Shown here piece after piece: positions 1-9,821 of a DNA stretch of 52,536 nucleotides. Source of the stretch: Kiritimatiellia bacterium (GTDB lineage: Bacteria > Verrucomicrobiota > Kiritimatiellia > RFP12 > UBA1067). The DNA lies in assembly GCA_028686345.1 (NCBI GenBank), contig JAQUCE010000026.1, positions 1-52,536 on the forward strand. The letters are read 5' to 3'. Below the pieces are notes generated by a model, which did not search any database, was not told the origin of the DNA, and saw only the letters and a list, made by a program, of their open reading frames with translations. The position numbers and the translations under genes were made by a program. How positions within the stretch are numbered: the first letter of the stretch is position 1; the number at the start of each line of letters is the position of its first letter.

Positions 1-1774
1 GTGTAGGCGCGGCAATGGAGCTGAAACCGATTCCAGGGCTGGCCAGATCCTGCGCGGTAACTGCGTTTGAGGTGCAGATAATCACGCAGTGCCGGACGCT
101 GTAGGTGCGTCCGTCTCCCCCTTGAAACTCGCCCTTATCCAGCAGGCTCAGCAGCAAATCCCAAAGCGTTCCATAGGCCTTCTCTAACTCATCAAAGAGG
201 ATAATGCCGAACGGATGGCTGCGCAGGAACTCGGGAAGCAACGCACCCTCGCTCTGTGTGTCCATACCAGGCAACGCCACCCCGATCAGCTTGGCAAGCC
301 CGCCCTCTCCAAAAGCGCCGCAATGGATCAACAGGAATGCCTCCGATCCGCCGAACAACGCCTCGGCCAGTACCTCAGCCAGCAGCGTCTTACCCACACC
401 GCTGCCACCCAAAATCAGGAAGCTCGCCAGCGGGCGGGTGTCGGCATTCAGGCGCAGCGGATTGCCCTCAAGCCGTGCGAGGATCGCATCGACAACAGCC
501 TCCTGTCCAAACACCCGCTCGTTCAGGAAAAGGCGCGCGCGATCCAAGCGTGCGCATAGCCCGTTCTCCAGCAGGTCTAGTGGTACGCCGGTGGTTTGGG
601 AGAGGGCTCTGAGCAGGTGCGTGCGACTCAGCGATCCTGTCTGCTCGGCCAAGGTGCAGGCAGTGTCCAACAGATCCAGCACCCGATCAGGCTGCGCGGC
701 GCGGTTCGACAGATAGAGATCCGAGAGCACGAGTGCCTCACGCCAGAGAGCTGCATCAATCGTGACGCAATGCTTTTCAGTTAACCCTGCGACCTGTGTG
801 AGCACAACCTCGCGCAGCGCGTCGCCGGTCAGGGGTGCGAGCCGCACCCGCTGAAAGCGGCGGGCGAAAGCAGGGTCTTTGGTCACGTAGCGCTCGTACT
901 CTGTGTCCGTGGTGGCGCCGATTACCAATAGATTGCGGCCCGCCAGTGCCGCCTTAAGCGCATTACCCATGTCGTAGCTATCGCCGTGCACACGTCCGGC
1001 GCCCAGCACAGTGTGGATCTCATCGATAAAGAGGATCGTGCGCTGGCCTTGGTCTTTCAGCTCCTTCAGGATACCCTCCAGCCGCTCCGAGAACTGCCCC
1101 CTAAACTGTGTGCCTGCTGTCAGCGTGCCGACACTCAGCTCCAGAATGCGGCACTGCCTTAATCGGGGATGGACCTCGTTGCGTGCGATGCGGTGTGCCA
1201 GCGCCTGGACGCTGACTGTCTTGCCGGCACCCTGTGGTCCGGTGACAATCACAGAACCGCGGCGCGCCTTGAGCAGGGCCTGTTCCAGCGCCTGCGTGGC
1301 AGGCCCGGGAACCAGATCGGCAAATTCGCCCCTTTCAGCTGCCGCCGAGAGATCGGTTGTTAAAGAGGCCAACACAGAGTTCTGGATAACAGTTGTCGCG
1401 ACTGCGGCAGCTGCCTGCAGGTGGAGGGCACCCGCGAGCTGGGATGTCGCGCACTGGAAGGTGGCGGCGAGCAGTTGCACAACAGGATGTTTTTCAAAGC
1501 GTTGTGTCATCATGCTTAAAACAGAGCCCACGGTCACAGGGGTGAGGAGGCTTTGCAGCGCTTCGTGTACAGGATAATCGAGCTGATGTGCATACTCCAA
1601 TTGGGCCAGAGAGCCGACAAGTGCATCGCGCTCGACAGCCTTCTCTGTCAGGGCTTCGAAAACTGCGTGGTCTTCCTCGACCCAGAGGCTCATGATCTCG
1701 CTGACCAGCGGGATAGCACTGCCGCCGATATCTCTCAGCTGCCTGGCACGCTTTTTACATATCATCCATAACAT
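1..1774 (-). CDS. ClpA-like AAA+ unfoldase with two ATPase domains (partial)
   Basis: The frame runs from an ATG at 1774 to the window edge, giving 591 residues without the C-terminus. An AAAAGGAG ribosome site lies 6 nt before the ATG. Two AAA+ modules are visible: Walker A GPQGAGKT at residues 179-186 with Walker B ILFIDEIH, and Walker A GGSGVGKT at 456-463 with Walker B IILFDELEK. This is the Clp/Hsp100 layout of ring-shaped ATPases that unfold proteins. The roughly 277 residues between the two Walker A motifs match ClpA and leave no room for the long middle coiled coil of ClpB. The first 150 or so residues are alanine-rich, and I do not recognise the usual duplicated Clp N-domain, so it may be a divergent or specialised paralogue. 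No ClpP-type protease is in view. Confidence 0.85.
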   Translation of the reverse strand, partial: MLWMICKKRARQLRDIGGSAIPLVSEIMSLWVEEDHAVFEALTEKAVERDALVGSLAQLEYAHQLDYPVHEALQSLLTPVTVGSVLSMMTQRFEKHPVVQLLAATFQCATSQLAGALHLQAAAAVATTVIQNSVLASLTTDLSAAAERGEFADLVPGPATQALEQALLKARRGSVIVTGPQGAGKTVSVQALAHRIARNEVHPRLRQCRILELSVGTLTAGTQFRGQFSERLEGILKELKDQGQRTILFIDEIHTVLGAGRVHGDSYDMGNALKAALAGRNLLVIGATTDTEYERYVTKDPAFARRFQRVRLAPLTGDALREVVLTQVAGLTEKHCVTIDAALWREALVLSDLYLSNRAAQPDRVLDLLDTACTLAEQTGSLSRTHLLRALSQTTGVPLDLLENGLCARLDRARLFLNERVFGQEAVVDAILARLEGNPLRLNADTRPLASFLILGGSGVGKTLLAEVLAEALFGGSEAFLLIHCGAFGEGGLAKLIGVALPGMDTQSEGALLPEFLRSHPFGIILFDELEKAYGTLWDLLLSLLDKGEFQGGDGRTYSVRHCVIICTSNAVTAQDLASPGIGFSSIAAPT

Positions 1775-2562
1775 GGTAAGCTCCTTTTTAGTGCTGTAGA
1801 GTGAAGGTCACACATGAAGACCTAGAGGGGCTAAAGCGCAAATTAGAACTTCACCTTGAAACAATCTCACTACAGCAAACCCTGCGCCATTGGCTTTATA
1901 CAAGTCTACATATAGCTTATAGGGGGAGAACGGAGGGGGAGTTACGAAGAGGGCTGGCGGGGTCATCCAAAAAGTGCCGTTTATATCCAATGGAATCATT
2001 GACGGGCGGCTTTATGACCGGAATCAACAACTTGACGCTTTTCTAAATCTTGCGGCGCATCCTGAAGACTTTTCTATCTCGAGGGAGGATGCCGAAGACT
2101 TGCTAAAGGGATCTTTGAATTTCAGGGTATCCAGTTTGGCAAGATTGCCGGCACGACATATGGATAAAGCGGTTGTCCAGTGTAAACAGCTTCAAGCGGA
2201 TAATGGAGGGTGCGGTTAATCCGGCAGAGCGAAGATCGTCGATTTCTACGTCAAGCGACCATCAGCAAGTGGAAAGTTGCCAGCTTAAAAGTTAGCTTTC
2301 TTTTATCTTTTCTTAAGATAGCTGGCTAGATACCGATAGTGCCGGTTTTATAGGAAAAATGGATGAGATCGCCGGATGGGATATTGCATTGGGAAGGCTG
2401 CAAGTGCATGATCTTTTTGCGGCAGCCAGTTTTTTACTCGGCATAAGGATATTAATACGATAATCCAAGGATTGATCTGTGTTAATCATGCACGGATGAC
2501 GTAAGAACAAGGATTAAAGTATCCCGCGCTACGACAAGAATTAGGCGGCACCACTGGCAAAC
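1775..2562. other. Intergenic stretch with no convincing gene
   Basis: This 788-bp gap lies between the 5' end of the Clp-like gene and the 3' end of the efflux operon. A GTG-started frame at 1974-2219 (+, 81 codons) has a protein-like composition, with an acidic helix-rich middle, but no ribosome site, and it resembles nothing I know. It may be a gene remnant. Other small frames here overlap each other and look random. I see no clear rho-independent terminator for the efflux operon and none of the dispersed palindromic repeats that fill the other gaps. Confidence 0.4.
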
Positions 2563-3978
2563 TTACTCCAGCCGTTCCCAGCCGCCGCCCAGGGCTTTGT
2601 AAATTCCGATCAGGTTTCTGGTGGTCAGCGATTGACTGATCACAACCAGCTCTTCAAAGGTCAGCTGCGAGCGCTGCGCATCGAGTACGCTGTTGAAATC
2701 AGCAAGCCCCTGCTTGTATTTATCCTGGGCAATGGCCACAGCGCTGCGGGCAGCGGCGGCGGCTTTTTGCAGAGAGTCGAGCCGCTCATACTCATGCGCA
2801 TAGGCGCTTAAAACATTACGCAGCTCAGCTACTGCATCCAGCACAGTTGCCTCATAGTTGATGAACGCCTGCTCATGCAGCGCCCTTTGGATCTCAATTC
2901 GCGCGCGGATTGAGCCGCCTCTGAAAATCGGCCACGAGACCGAGGGGCCGACCGAGAATAACCGGCTCTCGCTCTTGAAAAAGTCTGTGGCTTCCAGCGA
3001 CTCCAAGCCAATCGCGCCACCGAGTGCAAAGGTTGGGTAGAGGTCGGCCTCGGCCACCCCGATCTCAGCGCAGCGCGCTGCCAGGGCGCGCTCGGCGGCG
3101 CGGACATCCGGGCGTTGGCGCAGGGCTGAAGCAGGTATGCCGGCGAGGGTCCGCAAGGGTGCGCTGAGCATCCGGCTGTCAGGGTTGACAGCCACCCCCA
3201 GATCACCGGGCATTTCGCCAGACAGCACGGCAAGGGCGTTGAGCGTTTGGTCGATCCCGCTGCGCAGACCCGGCAGAGTGGCGCGGGTACGCTCGAGATT
3301 ATAGCGCGCCTGCTCCACAGCGAGTTCATCGCCAATGCCGGCCTGGGCTCTGGAGATCAGAATCTCCAGGGTATCGCGCTGCAACACCAGGTTAGTTTCG
3401 GCAACCTCAATCCTGCGCTGCAGCTCCTGATACTGCAAATAGCTGATGGCTGTCTCGGCGGCCACCACCACCCAGAGATGTTCAAAGGTGGCGCTTGAGG
3501 CATCAAAGGCTGCCTGCGCCGCTTCGATTGAGCGGCGGCGGCGACCGAAGAGATCAAGCTCCCAGCGGGCATCAAAGCCAGCCTGATAGTGGTCACCGTC
3601 TCTGAAAAAGCCCATGCTCTCACTGCTGCGGAAGCGCTCGTAGGCACCCCGCACGTCCACCTCCGGGAGCAGCCCGGCGCGGCTCACACCCAGGCGGGCC
3701 CGCGCTTCACGGATCTGGGCCAGCGAACCTGCCAGGGTCAGGTTATTGGCCAGGGCGCGATGGACCAGATTGGTGAGAACCGGATCATCAAACACCTGCC
3801 ACCAATCCGTGATCTCAACGGGTGTCATGGCCGCGCCTTCAACGCTCTTTACATCGCTTAGGCTTGGCTCTTTCCAGGCTGGCTCCTGATAATTTGGCCC
3901 GACTGCTTTGCATCCAGCGAGCAACAGAAACAGCCCCATGCATAGGCCTGCGGTAAAATTAATTTTTATCATGATCAA
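2563..3978 (-). CDS. Outer-membrane efflux lipoprotein, NodT/OprM (TolC-like) family
   Basis: At 471 residues this has the family's usual length. It starts with a lipoprotein signal peptide whose lipobox LLAGC puts the acylated cysteine at about residue 23, followed by the family-typical VGPNY stretch. The body has two repeats of the outer membrane efflux protein fold, rich in long alanine/leucine/glutamine helices, that form the trimeric beta-barrel and periplasmic tunnel. It would act as the outer-membrane exit duct of the RND pump encoded just upstream, whose stop codon is only a few bases before this start. It is the last gene of the tetR-adaptor-pump-channel cluster. Family assignment is firm, substrate unknown. 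Confidence 0.93.
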   Translation of the reverse strand: MIMIKINFTAGLCMGLFLLLAGCKAVGPNYQEPAWKEPSLSDVKSVEGAAMTPVEITDWWQVFDDPVLTNLVHRALANNLTLAGSLAQIREARARLGVSRAGLLPEVDVRGAYERFRSSESMGFFRDGDHYQAGFDARWELDLFGRRRRSIEAAQAAFDASSATFEHLWVVVAAETAISYLQYQELQRRIEVAETNLVLQRDTLEILISRAQAGIGDELAVEQARYNLERTRATLPGLRSGIDQTLNALAVLSGEMPGDLGVAVNPDSRMLSAPLRTLAGIPASALRQRPDVRAAERALAARCAEIGVAEADLYPTFALGGAIGLESLEATDFFKSESRLFSVGPSVSWPIFRGGSIRARIEIQRALHEQAFINYEATVLDAVAELRNVLSAYAHEYERLDSLQKAAAAARSAVAIAQDKYKQGLADFNSVLDAQRSQLTFEELVVISQSLTTRNLIGIYKALGGGWERLE

Positions 3979-3981
3979 CCC

Positions 3982-6900
3982 TTAATTTTTTCCAATGACT
4001 TTTTCTCTGATATCCCGCATCTTTTCACGGAATGTCTGGAACATGGCATACAGCCCAGGCACCAGGATAATTCCCATTAGCGTGGCAGCCACCATGCCAT
4101 AGAACACAGTGATGCCGATCGAGCGGCGGCTGGCCGCGCCTGCACCGGTTGCAAAGACCATGGGCAACACCCCTAGAATAAAGGTGAAGGCTGTCATCAG
4201 AACTGCGCGGTAACGCTCACGGGCTCCGTTCACGGCGGCCTCGACAATGGATCGCCCGTTCTCACGTTCCGTCTTGGAAAACTCGACAATCAGGATGGCG
4301 TTTTTACTGGCCAGCGCCACCAACAGGATCAACCCCAACTGCGCGTAGATACTCATGGAGGTCCTTGTCAGCATCAAGCCCGCCAGTGCGCCGAAGGTGG
4401 CCACAACAACCGAGAACATCACCGGCAGCGGGATGGTCCAGCTCTCATACTGCGCCACCAGGAAGAGATAACCGAAGACCAGTGCCATCATCAGCAGCAG
4501 ACCGGTCTGACCAGAGGCCCGCTGCTCCTGGAAGCTCATGCCTGACCAGGAGAAAGAGTAATCCTGGTCCAAAACATCGCCCCCAATCTGTTCGACCTTG
4601 GCCATCATACTGCCTGAGCTCACGCCAGGCATCAGCATGACCGTGATCCCGGCACTTGGGAACTGGTTGTAACGCGAGACAGTGCGCGGACCAAGCATGT
4701 TTTCGATTGTGATCAGCGAGCCCAAGGGAACCATCGCTCCGCTATTGCTTTTCACATAAAGCTTGAGGATGTCATCCGGGTTGTTGCGTCCCTCCCACTC
4801 CGACTGGATAATCACCTGGTTGACCTGTGTTCCGATGTTAACATCATTCACATAGCGCGAGCCCAGGTAATTCTGAAGTGTTGCGAACACCGCACTGACC
4901 GGCACATTCATCAACTCGGCCTTGACGCGGTCCACCTCCACCTTTAGTGCGGGCGTCCGCGCATTGTAGCCGCTGAAGGCCATCATCACCTCAGGCATGG
5001 CATTCAGGGCACCGAGCATCTTATTCATCTCATTCTCAAGCCGCGCCGGGTCGGGATCTTTTAGCGCCTGCAGCTGTACATCCATGCCGTTGCTGGTGCC
5101 CATGCCGGGAATTGCCGGCGGCATAAAGCAATTGATAACCGCGCCGGGGATCGACGCGAACTTGACACGGCAGCGATCCATAATCGCGCTCGCACTCAGA
5201 TCGTCTCGTTTACGCTCCTCCCATTGGTCGAGTCCGATCACCATCAGCCCGGTGTTCTCCGACCGACCGCTCATGATCGCAAAGCCAGTGATTCCCAGTA
5301 CAAACTTGACCCCTTCGTCATCACGAATCAACTTAGAGGCCTCCTCCATTAAGGCCTCGGTTCTGACTTTAGCGGCCCCTTCCGGCAAACACACATCCAC
5401 AAAAACAACGCCCTGGTCCTCTTCGGGCAGGAAGCTGGTAGGTGTTATGCTGAATAACTTGAAGGAGAGCAGCGCGAACAGCAGCAGGAAGAGGAACGTT
5501 AAACCGACCCGTCGCGCCAGCCAGCCGGAGATCTTGACATATCCGCCGCGCGAGAGATTGAGTCCCCAGTTAAAAATTGCGAACGGTCCACGCTTATGCG
5601 GTTTGGGTTTGCCCAGAATCGTGGCGCACAGTGCCGGGCTCAAGGTGAGCGCGTTGACAGTTGAGAAGCAGATCGCAGCAGACATGGTCACTGCGAACTG
5701 CTGATAAATCTTGCCGGTGATTCCAGAGATAAACCCGACTGGCACAAAGATCGCGAGTAACACCAGCGTGGTGGCAATCACCGCGCCGGTCACCTCGTGC
5801 ATGGTGCGCACAGTGGCCTCTTTGCGGCCAAGCCCCTCTTCAACCATCAAATACTGAACACGCTCAACCACCACAATTGCATCGTCCACCACCGAGCCGA
5901 TCGCCAGCACCAGTCCAAACAGCGTTAGCGTGTTAATACTGTAGCCCAGAACCGACAACACACCAAAGGTTGCGCAGAGCGAAACCGGAATCGTGAACAG
6001 CGGCACCAATGTAGCGCGCCAGTCCTGCAGGAAGAGATAACAGACAATCACAACCAGGCCAAAGGTGAGCAGCAGCGTGGCAGAGATTTCTTTGATTGAC
6101 GCCCTGACCACCTGGGTCGCGTCATATGAGGAAAATAGCTCCATATCCTCAGGCATACGTTTGCGCAGGTCAACCAGTAACTCCTGCAGTCGATCCATGG
6201 TTTCAATGGCGTTTGTCTCGGGTTTCTGATCCAACCCGATCGAGACCGCGGCCGCGCCGTCGTAATTGCCGCTAAAACCGTAATTCGACTCGCCAAGTTC
6301 AATCCGTCCGACATCTTTCAGACGCAGCACACCGCCGCCGGCATCGGTGCGCACAACGATCTCCTCAAAATCTTTGGGGTCATTCAAGCGCCCTGTTGCC
6401 TGCAGCGCAAAAAAGCGCTGAGCATCCCCGACGGTCGGTGCTGCTCCGATCTTACCCACAGCGGCCTGTAAATTCTGGGAGCGAATGGCAACTATGACAT
6501 CCTCGGTACTGATACCTAACGCGGCCAAGCGCGCGGCATCCAACCAGACACGCATGCTGAGCATCGGCCCATAAACATTAACGCCGCCAACACCTGCGAC
6601 ACGTTTTAGCTCCTTGACAATGTAGTCATAAGCATAGTTGCTCATGCTCAGACGCTCATGCGTGTGGTTCGGTGAGCGGATATTGAGAAACCCAAGTACG
6701 CTGGTTGAACGGCTCTCAACAGTCACCCCCTGGTCATTCACCTCTACCGGCAGGCGGGGAAGCACCTGCTGGATGCGGTTTTGAACCTTAACCATATCCA
6801 TGTCGCGGTCAGAGCCAACCTCAAAGGTGACTGTCAGGTTATAGTTGCCGGAGTCGTCACAAGTGGAGGACATATAAAGCATATCATCCACGCCGTTGAC

Positions 6901-7107
6901 CTCCTCCTCCAGCGGGATGGCGATGGTTGTGGCAACCTCGCGGGCATTGGCGCCGGGAAAGCGTGTGCGCACCTGAATCGCAGGGGGCGTCACCTCCGGA
7001 TATTGAGTGATTGGCATGGTTTTCATGGCGAGCACCCCGGCGAGTGTCAGCACAACCGAGATCACCATTGCAAAACGGGGGCGTTCAATGAATATTTGTG
7101 AAATCAT
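3982..7107 (-). CDS. RND multidrug efflux permease, HAE1 (AcrB/MexB) family
   Basis: This 1041-residue protein has the full length of an AcrB-type inner-membrane proton/drug antiporter. It starts with the characteristic cytoplasmic IFIERPRFA segment and first membrane helix. It keeps the paired aspartates of transmembrane helix 4 ([14 protein letters not shown]) that carry protons, the large periplasmic porter domains, and the usual twelve-helix layout split into two halves. Its ATG overlaps the stop of the adaptor gene by 4 nt (ATGA), so the two are translationally coupled. With the adaptor and NodT-type channel it would form a tripartite pump exporting hydrophobic compounds. Substrate range cannot be read from the sequence. 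Confidence 0.96.
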   Translation of the reverse strand: MISQIFIERPRFAMVISVVLTLAGVLAMKTMPITQYPEVTPPAIQVRTRFPGANAREVATTIAIPLEEEVNGVDDMLYMSSTCDDSGNYNLTVTFEVGSDRDMDMVKVQNRIQQVLPRLPVEVNDQGVTVESRSTSVLGFLNIRSPNHTHERLSMSNYAYDYIVKELKRVAGVGGVNVYGPMLSMRVWLDAARLAALGISTEDVIVAIRSQNLQAAVGKIGAAPTVGDAQRFFALQATGRLNDPKDFEEIVVRTDAGGGVLRLKDVGRIELGESNYGFSGNYDGAAAVSIGLDQKPETNAIETMDRLQELLVDLRKRMPEDMELFSSYDATQVVRASIKEISATLLLTFGLVVIVCYLFLQDWRATLVPLFTIPVSLCATFGVLSVLGYSINTLTLFGLVLAIGSVVDDAIVVVERVQYLMVEEGLGRKEATVRTMHEVTGAVIATTLVLLAIFVPVGFISGITGKIYQQFAVTMSAAICFSTVNALTLSPALCATILGKPKPHKRGPFAIFNWGLNLSRGGYVKISGWLARRVGLTFLFLLLFALLSFKLFSITPTSFLPEEDQGVVFVDVCLPEGAAKVRTEALMEEASKLIRDDEGVKFVLGITGFAIMSGRSENTGLMVIGLDQWEERKRDDLSASAIMDRCRVKFASIPGAVINCFMPPAIPGMGTSNGMDVQLQALKDPDPARLENEMNKMLGALNAMPEVMMAFSGYNARTPALKVEVDRVKAELMNVPVSAVFATLQNYLGSRYVNDVNIGTQVNQVIIQSEWEGRNNPDDILKLYVKSNSGAMVPLGSLITIENMLGPRTVSRYNQFPSAGITVMLMPGVSSGSMMAKVEQIGGDVLDQDYSFSWSGMSFQEQRASGQTGLLLMMALVFGYLFLVAQYESWTIPLPVMFSVVVATFGALAGLMLTRTSMSIYAQLGLILLVALASKNAILIVEFSKTERENGRSIVEAAVNGARERYRAVLMTAFTFILGVLPMVFATGAGAASRRSIGITVFYGMVAATLMGIILVPGLYAMFQTFREKMRDIREKVIGKN

Positions 7108-8357
7108 TTGCTGGCCACTCCCTTATCGCTGACAGCTTCAGGTTCAGGTTCAGCGGTCTTGGGTGCGGGCACCTCTACAAAGACTCTAACAGCCGCGCCG
7201 TCGGTGAGCCCCTGAAGACCTTGGGTGACAACACGCTCACCAACGCTGACACCTTGGTGCAGCTCAACTCGTCCGTTTTCGACATCGCCGACCTGCACCC
7301 GGCGCTTGTGCGCTCTCTCATCTGTGCCGATCACATATACAAAATCACCCTCTTGATCAGCGGCTAAAGCACTCTGAGAGACAACTGGATATTGCGCTGG
7401 CGCCTGCGCGTCAACCAGAACCGTCACATAGCTGTTAGGAATCAGCAATCCATCTTTATTGTCAAATTTAACCCGGACCGGTAATGTGGCGGTAGTGGCC
7501 GACATCTCGTTATCCTCAAAATCGCGCTCTCCAACCATCTTCGGTATTGTGCCGGTCGGCAGTTGGATGCGCAGGCGCAGCTCCTGATTCAATTGATCCT
7601 CGGCAACTTTCTCCCGGATGCCGACATACTCGCGGTCTGTCACCGAGAAGACAACCCGAATTGGATCAACCTGCACAATACGCGCGAGCGTGCCAGCTGC
7701 GGGCGCGACGTAATCGCCAACATGGGCAAGGGTGCGGCCAATCTTGCCGTCAATCGGAGCGATAATCCGGCAGTGTTTCAAATCGATTTCAGCCAGCCGC
7801 AGAACAGCCTTGGTCTGCTCGATTTTCGCCTTGCCTCCAGCGACATCGCTGAGGGCGGTATCCAGATCAGCCTGTGAAATGCCGCGCGCGTCAGAGGCGT
7901 TCAACCGATTGAGATAGCTCTGCGCCCGCTCCATCTCAGCCTGAGCCTGAGCAATTTCGGCTTTTCGAACCGCGACAGTGGCCTCATAGGGCTCCGGATC
8001 AATCTCAAAGAGCAAATCGCCCGCCTTAACAATCGAGCCCTCCGTAAAATTAACTTTGGTCACATAGCCGGAGATCCGCGCCCGCAGATCAACATCACGA
8101 ACTGGCTCGACATGGCCGATAAACGCGAGCGGAGGATTCAATGCTCCAAACTCGGCACTCTCCACTTTCACCAACGGGTCAACCGCGGCCGGGGGCATCA
8201 TGCCAGGCGGCATGCCCATGGGACGCTCAGGGATCATGCCCTTGACAATCCAGCCAATCACAAAGGCGCACGCCGCTGTGAACAAGCATCCGAAAACTTT
8301 TGCGATCGGGTGCTCTTTCTTCAGGCCTTTATGCTCTGTTTTCTCTTCTTCTTTCAT
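7104..8357 (-). CDS. RND efflux periplasmic adaptor (AcrA/MexA, HlyD family)
   Basis: This 417-residue membrane fusion protein has an N-terminal signal anchor at about residues 17-37, a methionine/proline-rich linker, and then the usual order of domains. A lipoyl half-motif ([11 protein letters not shown]) is followed by an alpha-helical hairpin rich in Ala/Glu, the second lipoyl half ([12 protein letters not shown]), a beta-barrel and a membrane-proximal domain. It bridges the pump and the outer membrane channel. The start is backed by AAAGGAAG a few bases upstream. No lipobox cysteine is visible, so it is probably held by the uncleaved helix. The C-terminus is charged and Glu/Pro-rich. Confidence 0.95.
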   Translation of the reverse strand: MKEEEKTEHKGLKKEHPIAKVFGCLFTAACAFVIGWIVKGMIPERPMGMPPGMMPPAAVDPLVKVESAEFGALNPPLAFIGHVEPVRDVDLRARISGYVTKVNFTEGSIVKAGDLLFEIDPEPYEATVAVRKAEIAQAQAEMERAQSYLNRLNASDARGISQADLDTALSDVAGGKAKIEQTKAVLRLAEIDLKHCRIIAPIDGKIGRTLAHVGDYVAPAAGTLARIVQVDPIRVVFSVTDREYVGIREKVAEDQLNQELRLRIQLPTGTIPKMVGERDFEDNEMSATTATLPVRVKFDNKDGLLIPNSYVTVLVDAQAPAQYPVVSQSALAADQEGDFVYVIGTDERAHKRRVQVGDVENGRVELHQGVSVGERVVTQGLQGLTDGAAVRVFVEVPAPKTAEPEPEAVSDKGVASK

Positions 8358-8452
8358 ATTTGTCTTCCTTTAAATTCCTTGATTCGTGCGGGGCACGAAC
8401 GCATAGCGCCTGGTATGGAAATCACTGCACGCGGGCAACCCAGGTGCCGCCC

Positions 8453-9064
8453 CTACGCCAAAATACGCTCCCCAATTGACTCCATCAAAAAGTCAATCAC
8501 TGTGTTCACATCATAATCCTTACCGCCCGCACTCAACTGACAGTGTAAAACACCAATCCATGAGAGCCCGATTGTGTAGGAGACATTGTTAATATCCACA
8601 TCCGCTCTGATTTCACCGCTTTGCAGCATGCTCTGAAGCGCTGTTCTGGTAACATTGATAACGCTGTTATCCAATGTTTTGAACTGCGCCTTCACCTCCT
8701 GAAGCGCGGGACGCGACCAGTCCAGAGCCAGGAGCATTTTAATGTGCTGCCGGTTCTGAGGGATCATCACGATGCGTGCCATCCACTCCTTTAATCCGTC
8801 CTTCAACTCCTGGAAACTCCCAGGCTGAAGATCAATGATCCGCTGATCACCTGTCGCCTGATCAATGCTGTAGACAACCAATTGACGCAGAAGATCCGGT
8901 TTACTTCTGAAATGCCAATAAACCGCGCCCTTGGTCAGATTAATACGGTGCGCTATGTCTTCAAAGGTGGTTCTATCATAGCCTTTCTTTGAAAACAGAT
9001 CTCTGGCCGCCTTCAATATTTTCTCTCTTGTCTTGGCAGCATCCGCTTTGGTTCGCCTTGCCAT
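8453..9064 (-). CDS. TetR/AcrR-family transcriptional repressor of the efflux operon
   Basis: The protein has 203 residues when started at the ATG at 9064 (MARRTKADAAK), preceded by GGAGCAGAGAG. A longer frame exists upstream but would translate repeat DNA and the operator. Residues 10-60 form the TetR helix-turn-helix: a helix beginning TREKILKAARDLF, then GYDRTTFEDIA and LTKGAVYWHF, the classic recognition helix ending in Y-W-H-F. The C-terminal ligand domain resembles AcrR/TtgR regulators. It is the first gene of the cluster, 95 bp before the adaptor gene on the same strand, and its promoter carries a palindromic operator. It is therefore likely autoregulated and, through readthrough or a second promoter, regulates the pump. 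Confidence 0.93.
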   Translation of the reverse strand: MARRTKADAAKTREKILKAARDLFSKKGYDRTTFEDIAHRINLTKGAVYWHFRSKPDLLRQLVVYSIDQATGDQRIIDLQPGSFQELKDGLKEWMARIVMIPQNRQHIKMLLALDWSRPALQEVKAQFKTLDNSVINVTRTALQSMLQSGEIRADVDINNVSYTIGLSWIGVLHCQLSAGGKDYDVNTVIDFLMESIGERILA

Positions 9065-9092
9065 CTCTCTGCTCCATTTGTTAAAGGCGGGC

Positions 9093-9122
9093 ATTATACA
9101 TACCTTTAGGTCAGTATGTAAA
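9093..9122 (-). promoter_or_regulatory. tetR promoter with overlapping palindromic operator
   Basis: On the minus strand a -35 TTTACA (9117-9122) and a perfect -10 TATAAT (9093-9098) are separated by 18 bp. The palindrome TACATAC-N10-GTATGTA (9097-9120) fills the spacer and overlaps both boxes. Its size (24 bp) and arms resemble AcrR-type operators, so repressor binding would directly exclude RNA polymerase. That it is bound by the adjacent TetR protein is inference. Confidence 0.8.
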
Positions 9123-9162
9123 CAACAAAATTCAAATAGTTGATTGAATTCCAAGTTGGGCA

Positions 9163-9260
9163 GGAAAACGAGGTAGTCGAGGGAATCGAGGGAATCGAAG
9201 GAAATCGAAGTAGTCGCGGGAATCGAGGGAAATCGAAGTAGTCGCGGGAATCGAGGGAGG
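9163..9260. repeat. Tandem GGAATCGA-type repeat with 28-bp period
   Basis: Short GGAATCGA words repeat. Within them a 28-bp unit beginning GAAATCGAAGTAGTCGCGGG occurs twice back to back (9201-9228 and 9229-9256). It lies just upstream of the tetR promoter. It is open in several minus-strand frames, which artificially lengthens the apparent tetR reading frame. Confidence 0.8.
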
Positions 9261-9305
9261 CCGCAGATTTTGAATGAGCGTAATTCCCTGTCCGAAGCTG
9301 TAGGG

Positions 9306-9522
9306 CGCGGAGTGGAGAAGTGCGCGAATGCGCGAGCCAAGAGGCCGCGCCTTTTGTGCGGGAGTAACGTAGCTCCGATTTCCAATCGGACATGTCCGGT
9401 TGGAAACCGGAGCTACTGAGGTCGGCTGCGCCTCCGGTTTACGATAGCAACGACGATGCTGGCTGACGAACCCCCGCATGATCCCAATCTTCCACCAACA
9501 TCGTCACACAGCATCGTCGGAC
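9306..9522. repeat. Composite dispersed repeat: R3 double hairpin plus R4 GACGATG module
   Basis: A GC-rich lead-in (GTGGAGAAGTGCGCGAATGC and following) is followed by R3 at 9371-9418. R3 is two adjacent perfect hairpins with 3-nt tips: TCCGATT-TCC-AATCGGA and TCCGGTT-GGA-AACCGGA. After this comes R4, an imperfect palindrome built on GACGATG/CATCGTC words (9430-9522). The same R3 module recurs at 14597-14644, 34671-34716, 48378-48426 and, reversed, at 52146-52191. No coding potential is supported here. Confidence 0.8.
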
Positions 9523-9528
9523 GTAGAT

Positions 9529-9814
9529 TGAATGAAAATGTTTTCTGCAAGCAAGATGCTTGCACTACTCCATTATCACTTTTACAGTAACGTCTCAACA
9601 ACCCGCTTTAGAGCAGCCTTCCTCCTTCGCCAAGGCTACGGCGGACAAAGAAAGGCTGGACAACAAACCTTACGTAGCAGCTGTTTGTAGTTCACGCTTC
9701 CCTGTCACGGCGTAAAAGCGAAGCTCGACTTGTCCGGGCGTAGCTATTGCGAAGCCTGAAGCCGGAAGCGTGCTCTTTGCTTTCTGGTCAATTATTGAGA
9801 AGTTACCTTTGTTT
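9529..9814. repeat. R1 dispersed palindromic element, filled form
   Basis: This is the first of four R1 copies in the window (others 20886-21194, 46285-46491 and 52437 to the window edge). It begins with a hairpin-rich head (GCAAGCA-AGA-TGCTTGC). Imperfect inverted ends follow near 9587-9602 (GTAACGTCTCAACAA) and 9790-9804 (TTATTGAGAAGTTAC). An inner CAACAAAC/GTTTGTAG arm pair is also present. Two inner hairpins carry extra modules at their tips (9613-9661 and 9692-9778) that are missing from the short copy at 46285-46491. No protein-coding frame is credible. Confidence 0.75.
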
Positions 9815-9821
9815 AGAGCGC

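Noticed and set aside
2313-2510. 65-codon frame on the minus strand
   Set aside because: No ribosome site, random-looking composition, no recognisable pattern.
2220-2562. Terminator for the efflux operon
   Set aside because: Only weak AT-rich partial palindromes are present, without a stable stem and U-run.
8453-9385. Long (310-codon) version of the TetR frame
   Set aside because: The first 107 codons translate repeat DNA, the promoter and the operator. The ATG at 9064 has a ribosome site and matches the usual family start.
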